Origin: F23-B02 sp963640555
Lineage (GTDB): Bacteria > Bacillota > Clostridia > Oscillospirales > Oscillospiraceae
Length of the DNA: 19,081 nt
Assembly (NCBI GenBank): GCA_963640555.1
Contig: CAVHZB010000040.1
Span: forward strand, 1 to 19,081
Direction of reading: 5' to 3'
Position numbers and translations under genes: made by a program. The notes beneath the pieces were generated by a model. The model searched no databases, was not told where the DNA came from, and saw nothing but the letters and a program-made list of their open reading frames with translations. Below, in pieces: positions 1 to 9,298 of the stretch; within the stretch, counting starts at the first letter, position 1, and the number at the start of each line of letters is the position of its first letter.

Positions 1-1385
1 CCACCGAGGCCTCGGACATGAGCGCGTACCTGCTCATGGGCGTCCCCGGACTTGCATTCTTCTGCGGCGTCGCTGAGGCGAGCTGGACGGCCATCGGTCT
101 TGCGATAGGCACCTATCTCAACTGGCTCATCGTTGCAAAGCGTCTGCGCCGCTACTCGGTGCGTCTGAACGCACTCACTCTGCCTGAGTACATCTCCCGC
201 CGCTTCCGCGACGACACCAAGCTCATAGAGCTTCTGGGCGCCATCACCATCATCGTTTTCTATGTTCCCTACACCGCCTCCGGCTTTTCCGCCTGCGGCA
301 AGCTTTTCGGCACCCTGTTCGGCTATGACTATGTTCCCACAATGATCATAAGCGCCATCGTCATCGTTGCCTATACCGCCGGCGGCGGATTCAAGGCAGC
401 ATCGGTAACGAGCCTTGTGCAGAGCCTCATCATGGTGTTCGCCCTCGCCGTTGTTCTTATCTTCGGCATACACTCCGTCGGCGGCTGGGATCAGGTCATC
501 GCGAACGCCAAGGCCATCCCCGGCTACCTCAGTCTCACCGCATCGACAAACATCATGGCAAGCGAGGCCGGCGAGTTCGGCGCATTCAAGATAGTATCCA
601 CGCTCGCATGGGCGCTCGGCTACTTCGGCATGCCTCATGTCATCCTGCACTTCATGGCCATCGAGGACGAGAAGAAGCTCACTCTCAGCCGCCGTGTCGC
701 GACCATCTGGGTCGTCATCTCCCTGTCTATCGCAGTCATCATCGGCATTGTCGGCTACTCCATGGCAAAGGCTGAGCTCGTTACCATGTTCGGCGACGCG
801 TCTGCGGCCGAATCCCTGATCGTTTCCGTCGCGGCCGTCCTGTCCGAGTATGGCGCATTCTTCGCCATCCTTGCGGGTCTGGTGCTTGCAGGCATCCTCG
901 CGGCGACCATGTCCACTGCGGACGTGCAGCTTCTGGCTGCGGCAAGCGCCATCGCGCAGAACATCATCCGCGGAGTGCTCGGCATCGAGCTGAGCGACAA
1001 AAAGAGCATGATCGTTGCCCGCGTGACCGTTATCTGCGTAGCCATCTGCGGCATTCTGTTCGCTCTCGATCCCTCGAGCTCCATCTTCCGCGTCGTATCG
1101 TTTGCATGGGCGGGCTTCGGCGCCACCTTCGGACCCATCGTCCTGTTCTCGCTGTTCTGGAAGCGCTGCAACAAGTGGGGCGCCATAGCGGGTATGTTCT
1201 CCGGCGCCGCAATGGTGTTCATCTGGAAATACGCGATCGCACCTCTCGGCGGCGTTCTGGCAATATACGAGCTGCTGCCCGCATTTATCACCTCCTGCAT
1301 CTTCATCGTCGTCGTTTCCCTGCTGACCAAGGCCCCCGAAAAGGAGATCGTCGAGGACTTCGAGGCCGTCGCCGCAATGAAGTGA
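1..1385 (+). CDS. putP: Sodium/proline symporter (SSS family), 5' truncated by window edge
   Basis: Integral membrane Na+:solute symporter that probably imports proline. The frame is open to the left edge. The visible part begins with T-E-A-S-D-M-S, equivalent to the S-A-S-D-M-S motif in the second membrane helix of PutP, so about 50 N-terminal residues lie outside the window; the first internal ATG at 18 is not the true start. Matching PutP motifs include LNALTLPEY, a YTAGGGFKA stretch like the family's YTxxGGF, GWALGYFGMPH with its helix, and the WAGFGATFGP segment near the end, followed by a short charged tail. Around ten hydrophobic segments are visible. It converges with the LysR gene downstream, separated by a palindromic element. 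Proline specificity is inferred from the strong PutP-like motifs; another small-solute substrate is possible. Confidence 0.9.
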   Translation, partial: TEASDMSAYLLMGVPGLAFFCGVAEASWTAIGLAIGTYLNWLIVAKRLRRYSVRLNALTLPEYISRRFRDDTKLIELLGAITIIVFYVPYTASGFSACGKLFGTLFGYDYVPTMIISAIVIVAYTAGGGFKAASVTSLVQSLIMVFALAVVLIFGIHSVGGWDQVIANAKAIPGYLSLTASTNIMASEAGEFGAFKIVSTLAWALGYFGMPHVILHFMAIEDEKKLTLSRRVATIWVVISLSIAVIIGIVGYSMAKAELVTMFGDASAAESLIVSVAAVLSEYGAFFAILAGLVLAGILAATMSTADVQLLAAASAIAQNIIRGVLGIELSDKKSMIVARVTVICVAICGILFALDPSSSIFRVVSFAWAGFGATFGPIVLFSLFWKRCNKWGAIAGMFSGAAMVFIWKYAIAPLGGVLAIYELLPAFITSCIFIVVVSLLTKAPEKEIVEDFEAVAAMK

Positions 1386-1438
1386 TCAAACGCATCCGCA
1401 CCCGACGCCGCAGCGTCAAGGCAATAAAGCACACATAC

Positions 1439-1471
1439 TGACAGCCGCCGCTCGATGAGCGGCGGCTGTCA
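1439..1471. repeat. 33-nt hairpin, left copy
   Basis: A 15-bp perfect stem (arms 1439-1453 and 1457-1471) closes a GAT triloop. No T-run follows, so it is not a canonical intrinsic terminator. The identical sequence occurs at 1706-1738. Confidence 0.9.
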
Positions 1472-1586
1472 CAGACTGTCAAAGAACATGAAAAAGCAGA
1501 TGCAAGAGCATAAAATTCAATACGCAGCAGGGGGAGTGTGAGGGGGACAAGGTCCCGCCTCAAATTGGATTATAGCCATCAAAAAC

Positions 1587-1607
1587 GCCTGAGTTATCAG
1601 GCTTTTT
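1587..1607. terminator. Bidirectional intrinsic terminator between putP and lysR
   Basis: The stem GCCTGA/TCAGGC (1587-1592, 1597-1602) has a GTTA loop. It is flanked by five As on the left (with one bulged C) and five Ts on the right, so it can terminate transcription arriving from either convergent gene. Confidence 0.7.
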
Positions 1608-1705
1608 GACGAGCGCAGCGAGATTTTTCGTGAAAATTTATTTTCACAAAAAATGTGGCGTTTTTTCAGCGTGTCAAAAAAGTCTGTGACTTTTTTGACA
1701 CGCTG

Positions 1706-1738
1706 TGACAGCCGCCGCTCGATGAGCGGCGGCTGTCA
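1706..1738. repeat. 33-nt hairpin, right copy
   Basis: Identical to the copy at 1439-1471: 15-bp stem and GAT loop. It ends 3 nt before the complement of the lysR stop codon. Confidence 0.9.
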
Positions 1739-1741
1739 ACA

Positions 1742-2692
1742 TTACAGAAACGGTGTATCCTCCGGGGGAGTATACTCGCTTTTGAGGATCTCGCTGAAGT
1801 CGGGGTCGGCGGCGACGGTGTCCTCGGTGTCGCGCACGAAATTTATAAACTCCGTCATAAGCTCGCTCGGCTCGCGGTTTTTCATGCGCACGAGCACATA
1901 CTCTATCTGCCGCGCGGGCTCGGTTATTATCTTCGTAACGAGCAGGTCGTTGGGCGTGTATGTCGTGCGCGGGAAGATGCTTATGCCGACATCGAGCTCG
2001 GTGAGCGCCACCGCATCGAGATAATTTGACATTGTGCACAGGATGTCCGGCTCCTCTCCGGCCTCGGCAAACCATGCGCGTATCGCGTCGATGCGCGAGG
2101 GACGGCTCGGAACGATCAGCGGCTTGCCGGCAAGACTTTTGAGCGGTATCGTATCGCCGCCGCCGGCCAGCGGATTCGACCGCGACATTATTGCGACCCA
2201 CGGTCCCCTGCCTACGGCAAAGCCCTCAAGATGCTCCGTGTCATACGGCGCCGCTATCACCGCAAGGTCGAGCAGCCCCTGACGCAGGCGGTCGAGCACA
2301 TCGTCGCTGCTGCCGTTCCACAGGCTGTAGTGTACATTTGGGTACTCCTCCTTGAAGCCGGCTATCCAGCGGGCGGTCAGGAACGGTGCCCTGCCCTCGA
2401 CCATGCCGAGCTTTATCGTGCCGCTCATGCCGCCGCTCAGGCTCATCACCTCGTGCTGGGTCCTTTCTGCCATGTCGAGTATCTGAATGGCGCGCTGAAA
2501 CAGCAGCCTGCCGGCATCGGTGAGCTGGAGCTTTCGCTTGCCGCGGATAAACAGCGCACAGCCGAGCTCGTCCTCGAGCGCCTTCATCTGATTGCTCAGC
2601 GGCGGCTGGCTCATACACAGTCGCTCGGCCGCGTGGGTGATATTCAGCTCCTCCGCCACAACGGTGAAATATTTCAGTGTTCTCAGGTCCAT
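1742..2692 (-). CDS. LysR-family transcriptional regulator
   Basis: A 316-residue DNA-binding regulator of typical LTTR length. Residues 1-60 form the winged helix-turn-helix, with MDLRTLKYFTVVAEE at the start, the recognition-helix region AAERLCMSQPPLSNQ, and the L-T-D-A-G element of the wing. Residues of about 90-295 form the periplasmic-binding-like effector domain. The ATG at 2692 is preceded by GGGAG about 12 nt upstream and by a good sigma-A promoter. An LTTR-type dyad lies inside that promoter, so negative autoregulation is likely. Its effector and targets cannot be read from the sequence. The convergent putP and the more distant divergent asnB are neighbours, but neither is in the classical adjacent divergent position with its own operator. 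Confidence 0.93.
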   Translation of the reverse strand: MDLRTLKYFTVVAEELNITHAAERLCMSQPPLSNQMKALEDELGCALFIRGKRKLQLTDAGRLLFQRAIQILDMAERTQHEVMSLSGGMSGTIKLGMVEGRAPFLTARWIAGFKEEYPNVHYSLWNGSSDDVLDRLRQGLLDLAVIAAPYDTEHLEGFAVGRGPWVAIMSRSNPLAGGGDTIPLKSLAGKPLIVPSRPSRIDAIRAWFAEAGEEPDILCTMSNYLDAVALTELDVGISIFPRTTYTPNDLLVTKIITEPARQIEYVLVRMKNREPSELMTEFINFVRDTEDTVAADPDFSEILKSEYTPPEDTPFL

Positions 2693-2727
2693 CTCTATCT
2701 ATAACTCCCACTTCGGTTATTACCGTA

Positions 2728-2757
2728 TATCATACCAGAAAAATATGATAACCGCAA
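2728..2757 (-). promoter_or_regulatory. lysR promoter with overlapping LTTR box
   Basis: Read on the - strand, TTGCGG (plus 2752-2757) and an extended -10 TGG-TATGAT (hexamer at plus 2729-2734) are 17 nt apart. The dyad TATCAT-N11-ATGATA (plus 2728-2733 and 2745-2750) has the T-N11-A core of LysR-type operators and overlaps the -10 and spacer. A second, wider inverted repeat, CGGTTAT (2714-2720) with ATAACCG (2748-2754), flanks it. Autoregulation is inferred from this position. Confidence 0.65.
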
Positions 2758-2849
2758 TGGTATATGTATTTTATTTATCAAGCCGTTTATGCTAACATAC
2801 GACCATGATTTGTTGTAATCATTTGCTCTCTCATCTGTGAAAACTGAAA

Positions 2850-2873
2850 TCTGCCGCAAAACGCTGCGGCAGA
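2850..2873. other. Hairpin in the lysR-asnB intergenic region
   Basis: The 8-bp stem TCTGCCGC/GCGGCAGA (2850-2857, 2866-2873) has an 8-nt loop and is followed on the + strand by a T-rich stretch (2874-2885), so it resembles a terminator. There is no evident + strand gene upstream for it to terminate. The rest of 2758-2925 is AT-rich with no gene. I could not assign a convincing asnB promoter there. Confidence 0.5.
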
Positions 2874-2925
2874 CTTTAGTTTTTCTTAAGTGATTACGGC
2901 GGCTCAAGTGAATATCGCAAATGCT

Positions 2926-3185
2926 ATGACGGAGACAAGTAACTCATATGCTCGGCAGCAGAGAGTCGGGGACAGTGTGATCCCGATACCGGAGGATGAG
3001 CGAATAACACTTTATCAGCAGCGATCTGAAAGGGACTGCCCCAGTAGGAAAGACGCGGAGTGCGGCGTTAGTGCACGAGGGCTTGTTTGAGCCCGTAAAA
3101 GTGATTGCTTCGGCAATAATTTAGGTGGCACCGCGGATTAGCAGCTATTCGTCCTAAAATTTAGGGATAGCTGCCCAAAAAATTC
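2926..3185 (+). promoter_or_regulatory. T-box leader (tRNA-Asn sensing) upstream of asnB
   Basis: The leader carries the T-box sequence AGGTGGCACCGCG at 3123-3135. Stem I features are visible: AGTA at 2938-2941, AGAGAG at 2960-2965 with an apical stem TCGGG/CCCGA (2966-2970, 2982-2986), and the specifier loop GAAT-AAC-A at 3002-3009. The specifier triplet AAC (3006-3008) is an asparagine codon, which matches the downstream asparagine synthetase. The antiterminator would pair TTTAGG (3120-3125) with CCTAAA (3153-3158). The competing hairpin GCAGCTAT/ATAGCTGC spans 3141-3174. Uncharged tRNA-Asn should switch expression on. No T-run directly follows the competing hairpin; the nearest is six Ts at 3195-3200. 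Confidence 0.93.
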
Positions 3186-3200
3186 GGAGGTGTATTTTTT

Positions 3201-4781
3201 ATGTGTTCAATCATTGGTTTCACGAGCGGAGAGCTTACCGCCCGGTCGGTAAGAGAGTATTTTGACCGCACCGTATCGCGCGGACCGGACGCGACGAGAA
3301 TGGCGGAGCTTGACGGAGCCGTCCTCGGCTTCCACCGGCTGTCGATAATGGGTCTTGACGAGCGCGGGATGCAGCCGTTTTATCTCGGCGGCGACGCCGT
3401 TGTCTGCAACGGCGAGCTGTACGGTTTCCGACAGCTCCGTGAGGAGCTGAGTGTTAAGTATAGCTTCAAAAGCGAGTCGGACTGCGAGATAATCCTGCCG
3501 CTTTACCGCGAATACGGGCTCGGGATGTTCTCAAGGCTCGACGCGGAGTTTGCGATGGTGATATACGACGGGCAGACCCGCGAGCTCATAGCGGCGCGCG
3601 ACCCCATCGGTATTCGCCCGCTGTATTACGGCTATTATTCCGACGGCAGCATAATGTTTGCAAGCGAGGCGAAAAACCTTGTCGGGCTGTGCGATAAGAT
3701 AATGCCGTTTCCTCCCGGACACTACTATGCCGGCGGCAGATTCGTGCGCTATGCCGATCTGACCACCGTTACCGAGTATGTGCACGACGATATCGACACC
3801 GTCTGCGCGAAGATACGCGAAAAGCTCATAGCGGGCGTTGAAAAGCGCCTCGACGCGGATGCGCCGCTCGGTTTTCTGCTTTCCGGCGGACTTGATTCGA
3901 GTCTGGTGTGCGCAATATCGGCAAAGCTCCTCGGCAAAAAGATCCGCACCTTCGCCATCGGCATGGATCTTGACCCCATCGACCTTAAATATGCGCGTGA
4001 GGCAGCCGAGTTTATCGGCTCCGAGCACATGGAGGTCACCATGACGCGCAAGGAGGTGCTCGCCTCTCTCGAGGAGGTCATAGCAATGCTGGGCACCTAT
4101 GATATAACCACCATCCGCGCAAGCATGGGAATGTACCTGTGCTGCAAGGCGATACACGAAAAAACGGATGTGCGCGTGCTGCTGACGGGTGAAATCTCCG
4201 ATGAGCTGTTCGGCTACAAGTACACCGATTTTGCACCGTCGCCCGAGGAGTTCCAGCGCGAGGCGAAAAAGAGGGTTGACGAGCTGCATATGTATGATGT
4301 CCTGCGCGCCGACCGCTGCATCTCGGTAAACTCACTCGAGGCGCGTGTCCCATTCGGCGATCTCGACTTCGTCCGCTATGTAATGAGCATCGACCCCGCC
4401 ATGAAGATGAACACCTACGACATGGGTAAATACCTGCTGCGCAGGGCGTTTGAAAAGGACGGCATCCTGCCCGACGATATACTCTGGCGGCAGAAGGCGG
4501 CGTTTTCCGATGCCGTGGGTCACTCTATGGTGGACGACCTCAAGGCTTACGCCGAGAGCGTTTACACCGACAAGCAGTTCGAGCAGGGCTGCGGAAAATA
4601 CGATTTTGCGGTTCCCTTTACCAAGGAGAGCCTGCTTTACAGAGACATATTTGAAAAGTACTATCCCGGTCAGGCGCCGATGGTCAAGGACTTCTGGATG
4701 CCGAACAGGACATGGCCGGGCTGTGATGTTGACGATCCCTCCGCACGGGTTTTGAAAAACTACGGCGCGAGCGGTAAATAG
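3201..4781 (+). CDS. asnB: Asparagine synthetase (glutamine-hydrolysing), class B
   Basis: Makes asparagine from aspartate, ATP and glutamine in the cytosol. The protein has 526 residues, slightly shorter than E. coli AsnB (about 554). Cys2 immediately after the start Met is the N-terminal nucleophile of the class II amidotransferase domain. RGPD (27-30) and CNGELYG (69-75) line the glutamine site; family members usually have VNGE. The synthetase domain has the PP-loop SGGLDSS at 228-234, followed by TYDITTIRAS and the TGEISDELFG motif; EARVPF is also conserved. GGAGG lies 10 nt before the ATG. The gene sits directly under an Asn-specific T-box and 11 nt ahead of glnN, whose product supplies its amide donor. 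Confidence 0.96.
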   Translation: MCSIIGFTSGELTARSVREYFDRTVSRGPDATRMAELDGAVLGFHRLSIMGLDERGMQPFYLGGDAVVCNGELYGFRQLREELSVKYSFKSESDCEIILPLYREYGLGMFSRLDAEFAMVIYDGQTRELIAARDPIGIRPLYYGYYSDGSIMFASEAKNLVGLCDKIMPFPPGHYYAGGRFVRYADLTTVTEYVHDDIDTVCAKIREKLIAGVEKRLDADAPLGFLLSGGLDSSLVCAISAKLLGKKIRTFAIGMDLDPIDLKYAREAAEFIGSEHMEVTMTRKEVLASLEEVIAMLGTYDITTIRASMGMYLCCKAIHEKTDVRVLLTGEISDELFGYKYTDFAPSPEEFQREAKKRVDELHMYDVLRADRCISVNSLEARVPFGDLDFVRYVMSIDPAMKMNTYDMGKYLLRRAFEKDGILPDDILWRQKAAFSDAVGHSMVDDLKAYAESVYTDKQFEQGCGKYDFAVPFTKESLLYRDIFEKYYPGQAPMVKDFWMPNRTWPGCDVDDPSARVLKNYGASGK

Positions 4782-4792
4782 GAGGTATAGAC

Positions 4793-6892
4793 ATGAGCAG
4801 AGAGACAAAAAAGATCCCCGAATTGTTCGGAAGCTGCGTTTTCAACGAGCGCACGATGAGAAGGTATGTCAAGGAGAAGTATTATCAGGAGTGGAAAAAG
4901 TGCCTTGCCGACGGCAAGCCGCTCACCCTTGATGTCGCAAACGGCATTGCCGACGGCATGAAGGAATGGGCGCTCGAGCACGGCGCTACTCACTTTACCC
5001 ATTGGTTCCAGCCGCTTACCGGCATAACCGCCGAGAAGCACGACAGCTTCATTTCACCTGCCGGCGGCGGCACGATAAGCATGGAGTTTTCCGGCAAGGA
5101 GCTCGTTCGCGGCGAGCCGGATGCCTCAAGCTTCCCGTCCGGCGGTCTGCGCGCCACCTTTGAAGCGCGCGGCTACAGCGCATGGGACCCCACCGCGTTT
5201 GCTTTTATAAAGGACGGAACGCTCTGCATCCCCACCGTGTTCTGCTCTTACTCCGGCGAGGCGCTGGATAAAAAGACCCCGCTTTTGAGATCCTGCGATG
5301 CCGTGAGCCGTCAGGCCGTGCGTATCCTGAGGCTGTTCGGCGACACGGAAACGCAGAAGGTGCTGGCTCAGGTCGGTCCCGAGCAGGAGTATTTCCTCAT
5401 AGATAAGGAGCTGTTTTTACAGCGCGAGGATCTGAGGCTGTGCGGCAGAACGCTGTTCGGCTCAAAGCCGCCGAAGGGTCAGGAGCTTGAGGATCACTAT
5501 TTCGGCACCATACGCCCGCGCGTTGCCGAGTATATGCAGGATCTTGACGAGGAGCTGTGGAAGCTCGGCGTTCTGTCCAAGACCCGTCACAACGAGGTCG
5601 CGCCGGCACAGCACGAGATGGCTCCCGTTTACTCCGATGCCAACACCGCAAACGACCAGAACCAGATCAGCATGGAGATAATGCAGAAGGTGGCCGACCG
5701 CCACGGGCTCGTATGCCTGCTGCACGAAAAGCCCTTCGCGGGAGTTAACGGCTCGGGCAAGCACAACAACTGGTCACTCGGCACCGACACCGGCGCAAAC
5801 CTGTTCTCTCCCGGCAAGACTCCCAGCCAGAACGCACAGTTCCTGCTGTTTTTGGCGGCATTCGTGCGCGGCGTTGACGAGTATCAGGAGCTTCTGAGGT
5901 GCTCGGTCGCATTTGCCGGCAACGACCACCGTCTCGGCGCTCAGGAGGCGCCTCCGGCGATAATCTCCGTGTTCCTCGGTCAGGAGCTTGAGGCCATCGT
6001 CGACTCCATCGTAAACGGCACCGGCTACACCGATGTGAGCAAGAGCACTCTGCGCATAGGCGTTGATGTTCTGCCGCCAATCCCGCGCGATACCACCGAC
6101 CGCAACCGCACATCTCCCGTCGCGTTCACCGGCAACAAGTTTGAGTTCCGTATGCCCGGCGCGAGCCAGTCGATAGCGGGACCGACAACGGTGCTCAACA
6201 CCGTCATGGCCGATTCCCTGTGCAAGTTTGCCGACGAGCTTGAGGGCGCGGAGGACTTTACCGGCGCTCTGCACGAGCTCATAAAGCGCACCTTCACCGA
6301 GCACGGACGCATTTTGTTCTCCGGCAACGGCTATGACGAGTCGTGGGTCGCCGAGGCGGAAAAGAGGGGACTGAAAAACCTCAGGAACGCCTCTGCCGCA
6401 CTGCCCGAGTATATCCTGCCGAAGAATGTCGAGCTTCTCACCCGCTACGGCGTTTACACCGCAGCCGAGATCGCCGCGCGCCACGAGATACACATGGAGC
6501 AGTACTGCAAGGTCATCGCCATCGAGGGCGAGACTCTCGTTGACATGGTGCAGCACGGAGTCCTCAACGCCGTTTCCGAGTATACCGCGGCGCTGAGCGA
6601 AACGCTCATCAAAAAGCGCAAGGCTCTGCCGGAGGTGCCGTGCCGCGTTGAAAGCGCACTCATCGGCACGCTCAGCAGCCTGAACGAGAGCCTGCTGGAC
6701 AAGATGGTGGCGCTCAAATCCGCACTCGAGACCGCACCGAGCGTTGGTGCAGAGGAGCTCATGAAATATTACCACGACGAGGTATTCCTCAAGATGGAGG
6801 ATATGCGCACCGTTATAGACAAGCTCGAGACCCTTACGGCGACCGAGTACTGGCCGTACCCGAGCTACTACGACATGCTGTTCTCTGTATGA
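4793..6892 (+). CDS. glnN: Glutamine synthetase, type III (GlnN)
   Basis: Forms glutamine from glutamate, ammonia and ATP. At 699 residues it has the length of GSIII, far longer than GSI/GSII. Visible catalytic-fold motifs are EQEYFLID (substrate/metal site), GSGKHNNWSLGT (ATP/glutamate region), GNDHRLGAQEAPPAI, and NRTSPVAFTGNKFEFR, all characteristic of GlnN. The C-terminal third is helical and holds many Glu/Leu residues, as in the family. The SD GGAGGT overlaps the asnB stop codon and the intergenic gap is 11 nt, so it is almost surely co-transcribed and translationally close to asnB. This places glutamine synthesis under control of the Asn T-box. GSIII is common in Bacteroidetes, cyanobacteria and some Clostridia. 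Confidence 0.97.
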   Translation: MSRETKKIPELFGSCVFNERTMRRYVKEKYYQEWKKCLADGKPLTLDVANGIADGMKEWALEHGATHFTHWFQPLTGITAEKHDSFISPAGGGTISMEFSGKELVRGEPDASSFPSGGLRATFEARGYSAWDPTAFAFIKDGTLCIPTVFCSYSGEALDKKTPLLRSCDAVSRQAVRILRLFGDTETQKVLAQVGPEQEYFLIDKELFLQREDLRLCGRTLFGSKPPKGQELEDHYFGTIRPRVAEYMQDLDEELWKLGVLSKTRHNEVAPAQHEMAPVYSDANTANDQNQISMEIMQKVADRHGLVCLLHEKPFAGVNGSGKHNNWSLGTDTGANLFSPGKTPSQNAQFLLFLAAFVRGVDEYQELLRCSVAFAGNDHRLGAQEAPPAIISVFLGQELEAIVDSIVNGTGYTDVSKSTLRIGVDVLPPIPRDTTDRNRTSPVAFTGNKFEFRMPGASQSIAGPTTVLNTVMADSLCKFADELEGAEDFTGALHELIKRTFTEHGRILFSGNGYDESWVAEAEKRGLKNLRNASAALPEYILPKNVELLTRYGVYTAAEIAARHEIHMEQYCKVIAIEGETLVDMVQHGVLNAVSEYTAALSETLIKKRKALPEVPCRVESALIGTLSSLNESLLDKMVALKSALETAPSVGAEELMKYYHDEVFLKMEDMRTVIDKLETLTATEYWPYPSYYDMLFSV

Positions 6893-6898
6893 TCCCCC

Positions 6899-6918
6899 GC
6901 CGCCGGAGCTCCGGCGGC
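6899..6918. repeat. 20-nt perfect palindrome between glnN and pyrG
   Basis: The self-complementary sequence GCCGCCGG-AGCT-CCGGCGGC folds as an 8-bp GC stem with an AGCT loop, 7 nt after the glnN stop. No T-run follows, so it is more likely an RNA processing or stability hairpin than an intrinsic terminator. Confidence 0.7.
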
Positions 6919-6963
6919 AAAGCAGCAGATCAAATTATATTTTCTGACGAGAGAGAGTAAAAA

Positions 6964-8550
<1,587 letters not shown>

Positions 8551-8564
8551 AAGGCAGGGCAACA

Positions 8565-9287
8565 ATGAGAAACTATGAAAAGGAATTTAACCAGCGAGTT
8601 CAGTTTATAAAATACGCGGTGCGCGAAAGCGGAGCCGAGGGCATCGTTTACGGCAACTCCGGCGGCAAGGACTCCGCGCTCGTCGGCATTCTGTGCAAGG
8701 CCGCGTGCGAAAACACCGTGGGCATCATCATGCCCTGCACCTCGGCCCGCAACTTCGACATGGATAAACGCGACGGAGAGACCGTTGCCAAGGCCTACGG
8801 CATCGAAACGCGCTATGCCGACCTCTCCGCCGTGAAGACTGCGGAAAAGGAGATACTCAAGGGCGTTACGGAGCTCACTCCGGCCGCCGAGGCAAACATC
8901 GCGCCGCGCCTGAGAATGGCGACGCTTTATGCGGTCGCGGCATCGGAGAACCGCCTCGTTTCCGGAACCGGCAACCGCAGCGAGGGCTATGTCGGCTACT
9001 TCACCAAGTGGGGCGACGGCGCCTGCGATTTCAACCCCATCGACGATCTGACCGTTACCGAGATATACGAATTTCTGCGCTGGCTCGAGGCACCCGAGTG
9101 CGTTATAGAAAAGGCGCCCTCGGCGGGACTGTTCGACGGTCAGACCGATGAGGGCGAGATGGGCTTTACCTATAAGGAGCTTGACACTTACCTCGAAGGT
9201 GGTACAATAGACGCGGCGGTGCTTGAAAAGATAAAGCGCATGCATGCAAGAAGCGAGCATAAGCGCCGCAGTATACTGACTTTCTGA
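8565..9287 (+). CDS. nadE: NAD synthetase, ammonia-dependent short form
   Basis: Converts deamido-NAD to NAD with ATP and ammonia. There are 240 residues from the chosen ATG. The PP-loop SGGKDSA is near residue 30, followed by NIAPRLRM, GTGNRSEGYVGYFTKWGDG and KAPSAGLFDGQTDE, all diagnostic for NadE. There is no N-terminal nitrilase/glutaminase domain, so it uses free ammonia or a separate donor. I chose 8565 because GCAGGG lies at a good distance before it. An in-frame ATG at 8547 overlaps the pyrG stop as ATGA, lacks its own SD, and would add six residues by coupled translation. Its position behind pyrG indicates co-transcription. Confidence 0.93.
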   Translation: MRNYEKEFNQRVQFIKYAVRESGAEGIVYGNSGGKDSALVGILCKAACENTVGIIMPCTSARNFDMDKRDGETVAKAYGIETRYADLSAVKTAEKEILKGVTELTPAAEANIAPRLRMATLYAVAASENRLVSGTGNRSEGYVGYFTKWGDGACDFNPIDDLTVTEIYEFLRWLEAPECVIEKAPSAGLFDGQTDEGEMGFTYKELDTYLEGGTIDAAVLEKIKRMHARSEHKRRSILTF

Positions 9288-9298
9288 GGTGCGGATAT

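Larger units (their letters stand above)
1439..1738. repeat. 300-nt palindromic intergenic element with terminal inverted repeats (MITE-like)
   Basis: The element fills most of the 356-nt gap between putP and lysR. Both ends carry the same 33-nt hairpin, with arm TGACAGCCGCCGCTC, loop GAT and the reverse-complement arm (1439-1471 and 1706-1738). The similarity continues inward as inverted repeats: CACAGACTGTCAAAG on the left against the complement of a CACAGCGTGTCAAAA version on the right. This gives about 48-nt terminal inverted repeats with six mismatches. Inside are further hairpins at 1544-1556, 1587-1602, 1630-1647 and a perfect 16-bp stem at 1668-1683/1689-1704. No coding sequence is convincing. 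I see no clear target-site duplication. Calling it a MITE or mobile repeat is inference; it could instead be a duplicated terminator region. Confidence 0.6.

Noticed and set aside
755..1432. Open frame of 225 codons antisense to putP
   Set aside because: Shadow of the symporter gene, with low-complexity Met/Ala/Thr/Arg-rich product and no start signal.
1430..1745. Target-site duplication around the 300-nt element
   Set aside because: The flanks share only short matches such as ACAT/ACA, too little to call.
1303..2024. Short open frames across the palindromic element (86 and 123 codons)
   Set aside because: They run through hairpins and the end of putP or lysR, contain repeat-derived residues in both (CDSRRS-SGGCQ) and have no SD.
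5774..6775. Long open frame (333 codons) antisense to glnN
   Set aside because: It lies wholly inside a clear GSIII gene, has no SD, and its product has the Leu/His/Arg/Gly-rich look of antisense frames in GC-rich DNA.
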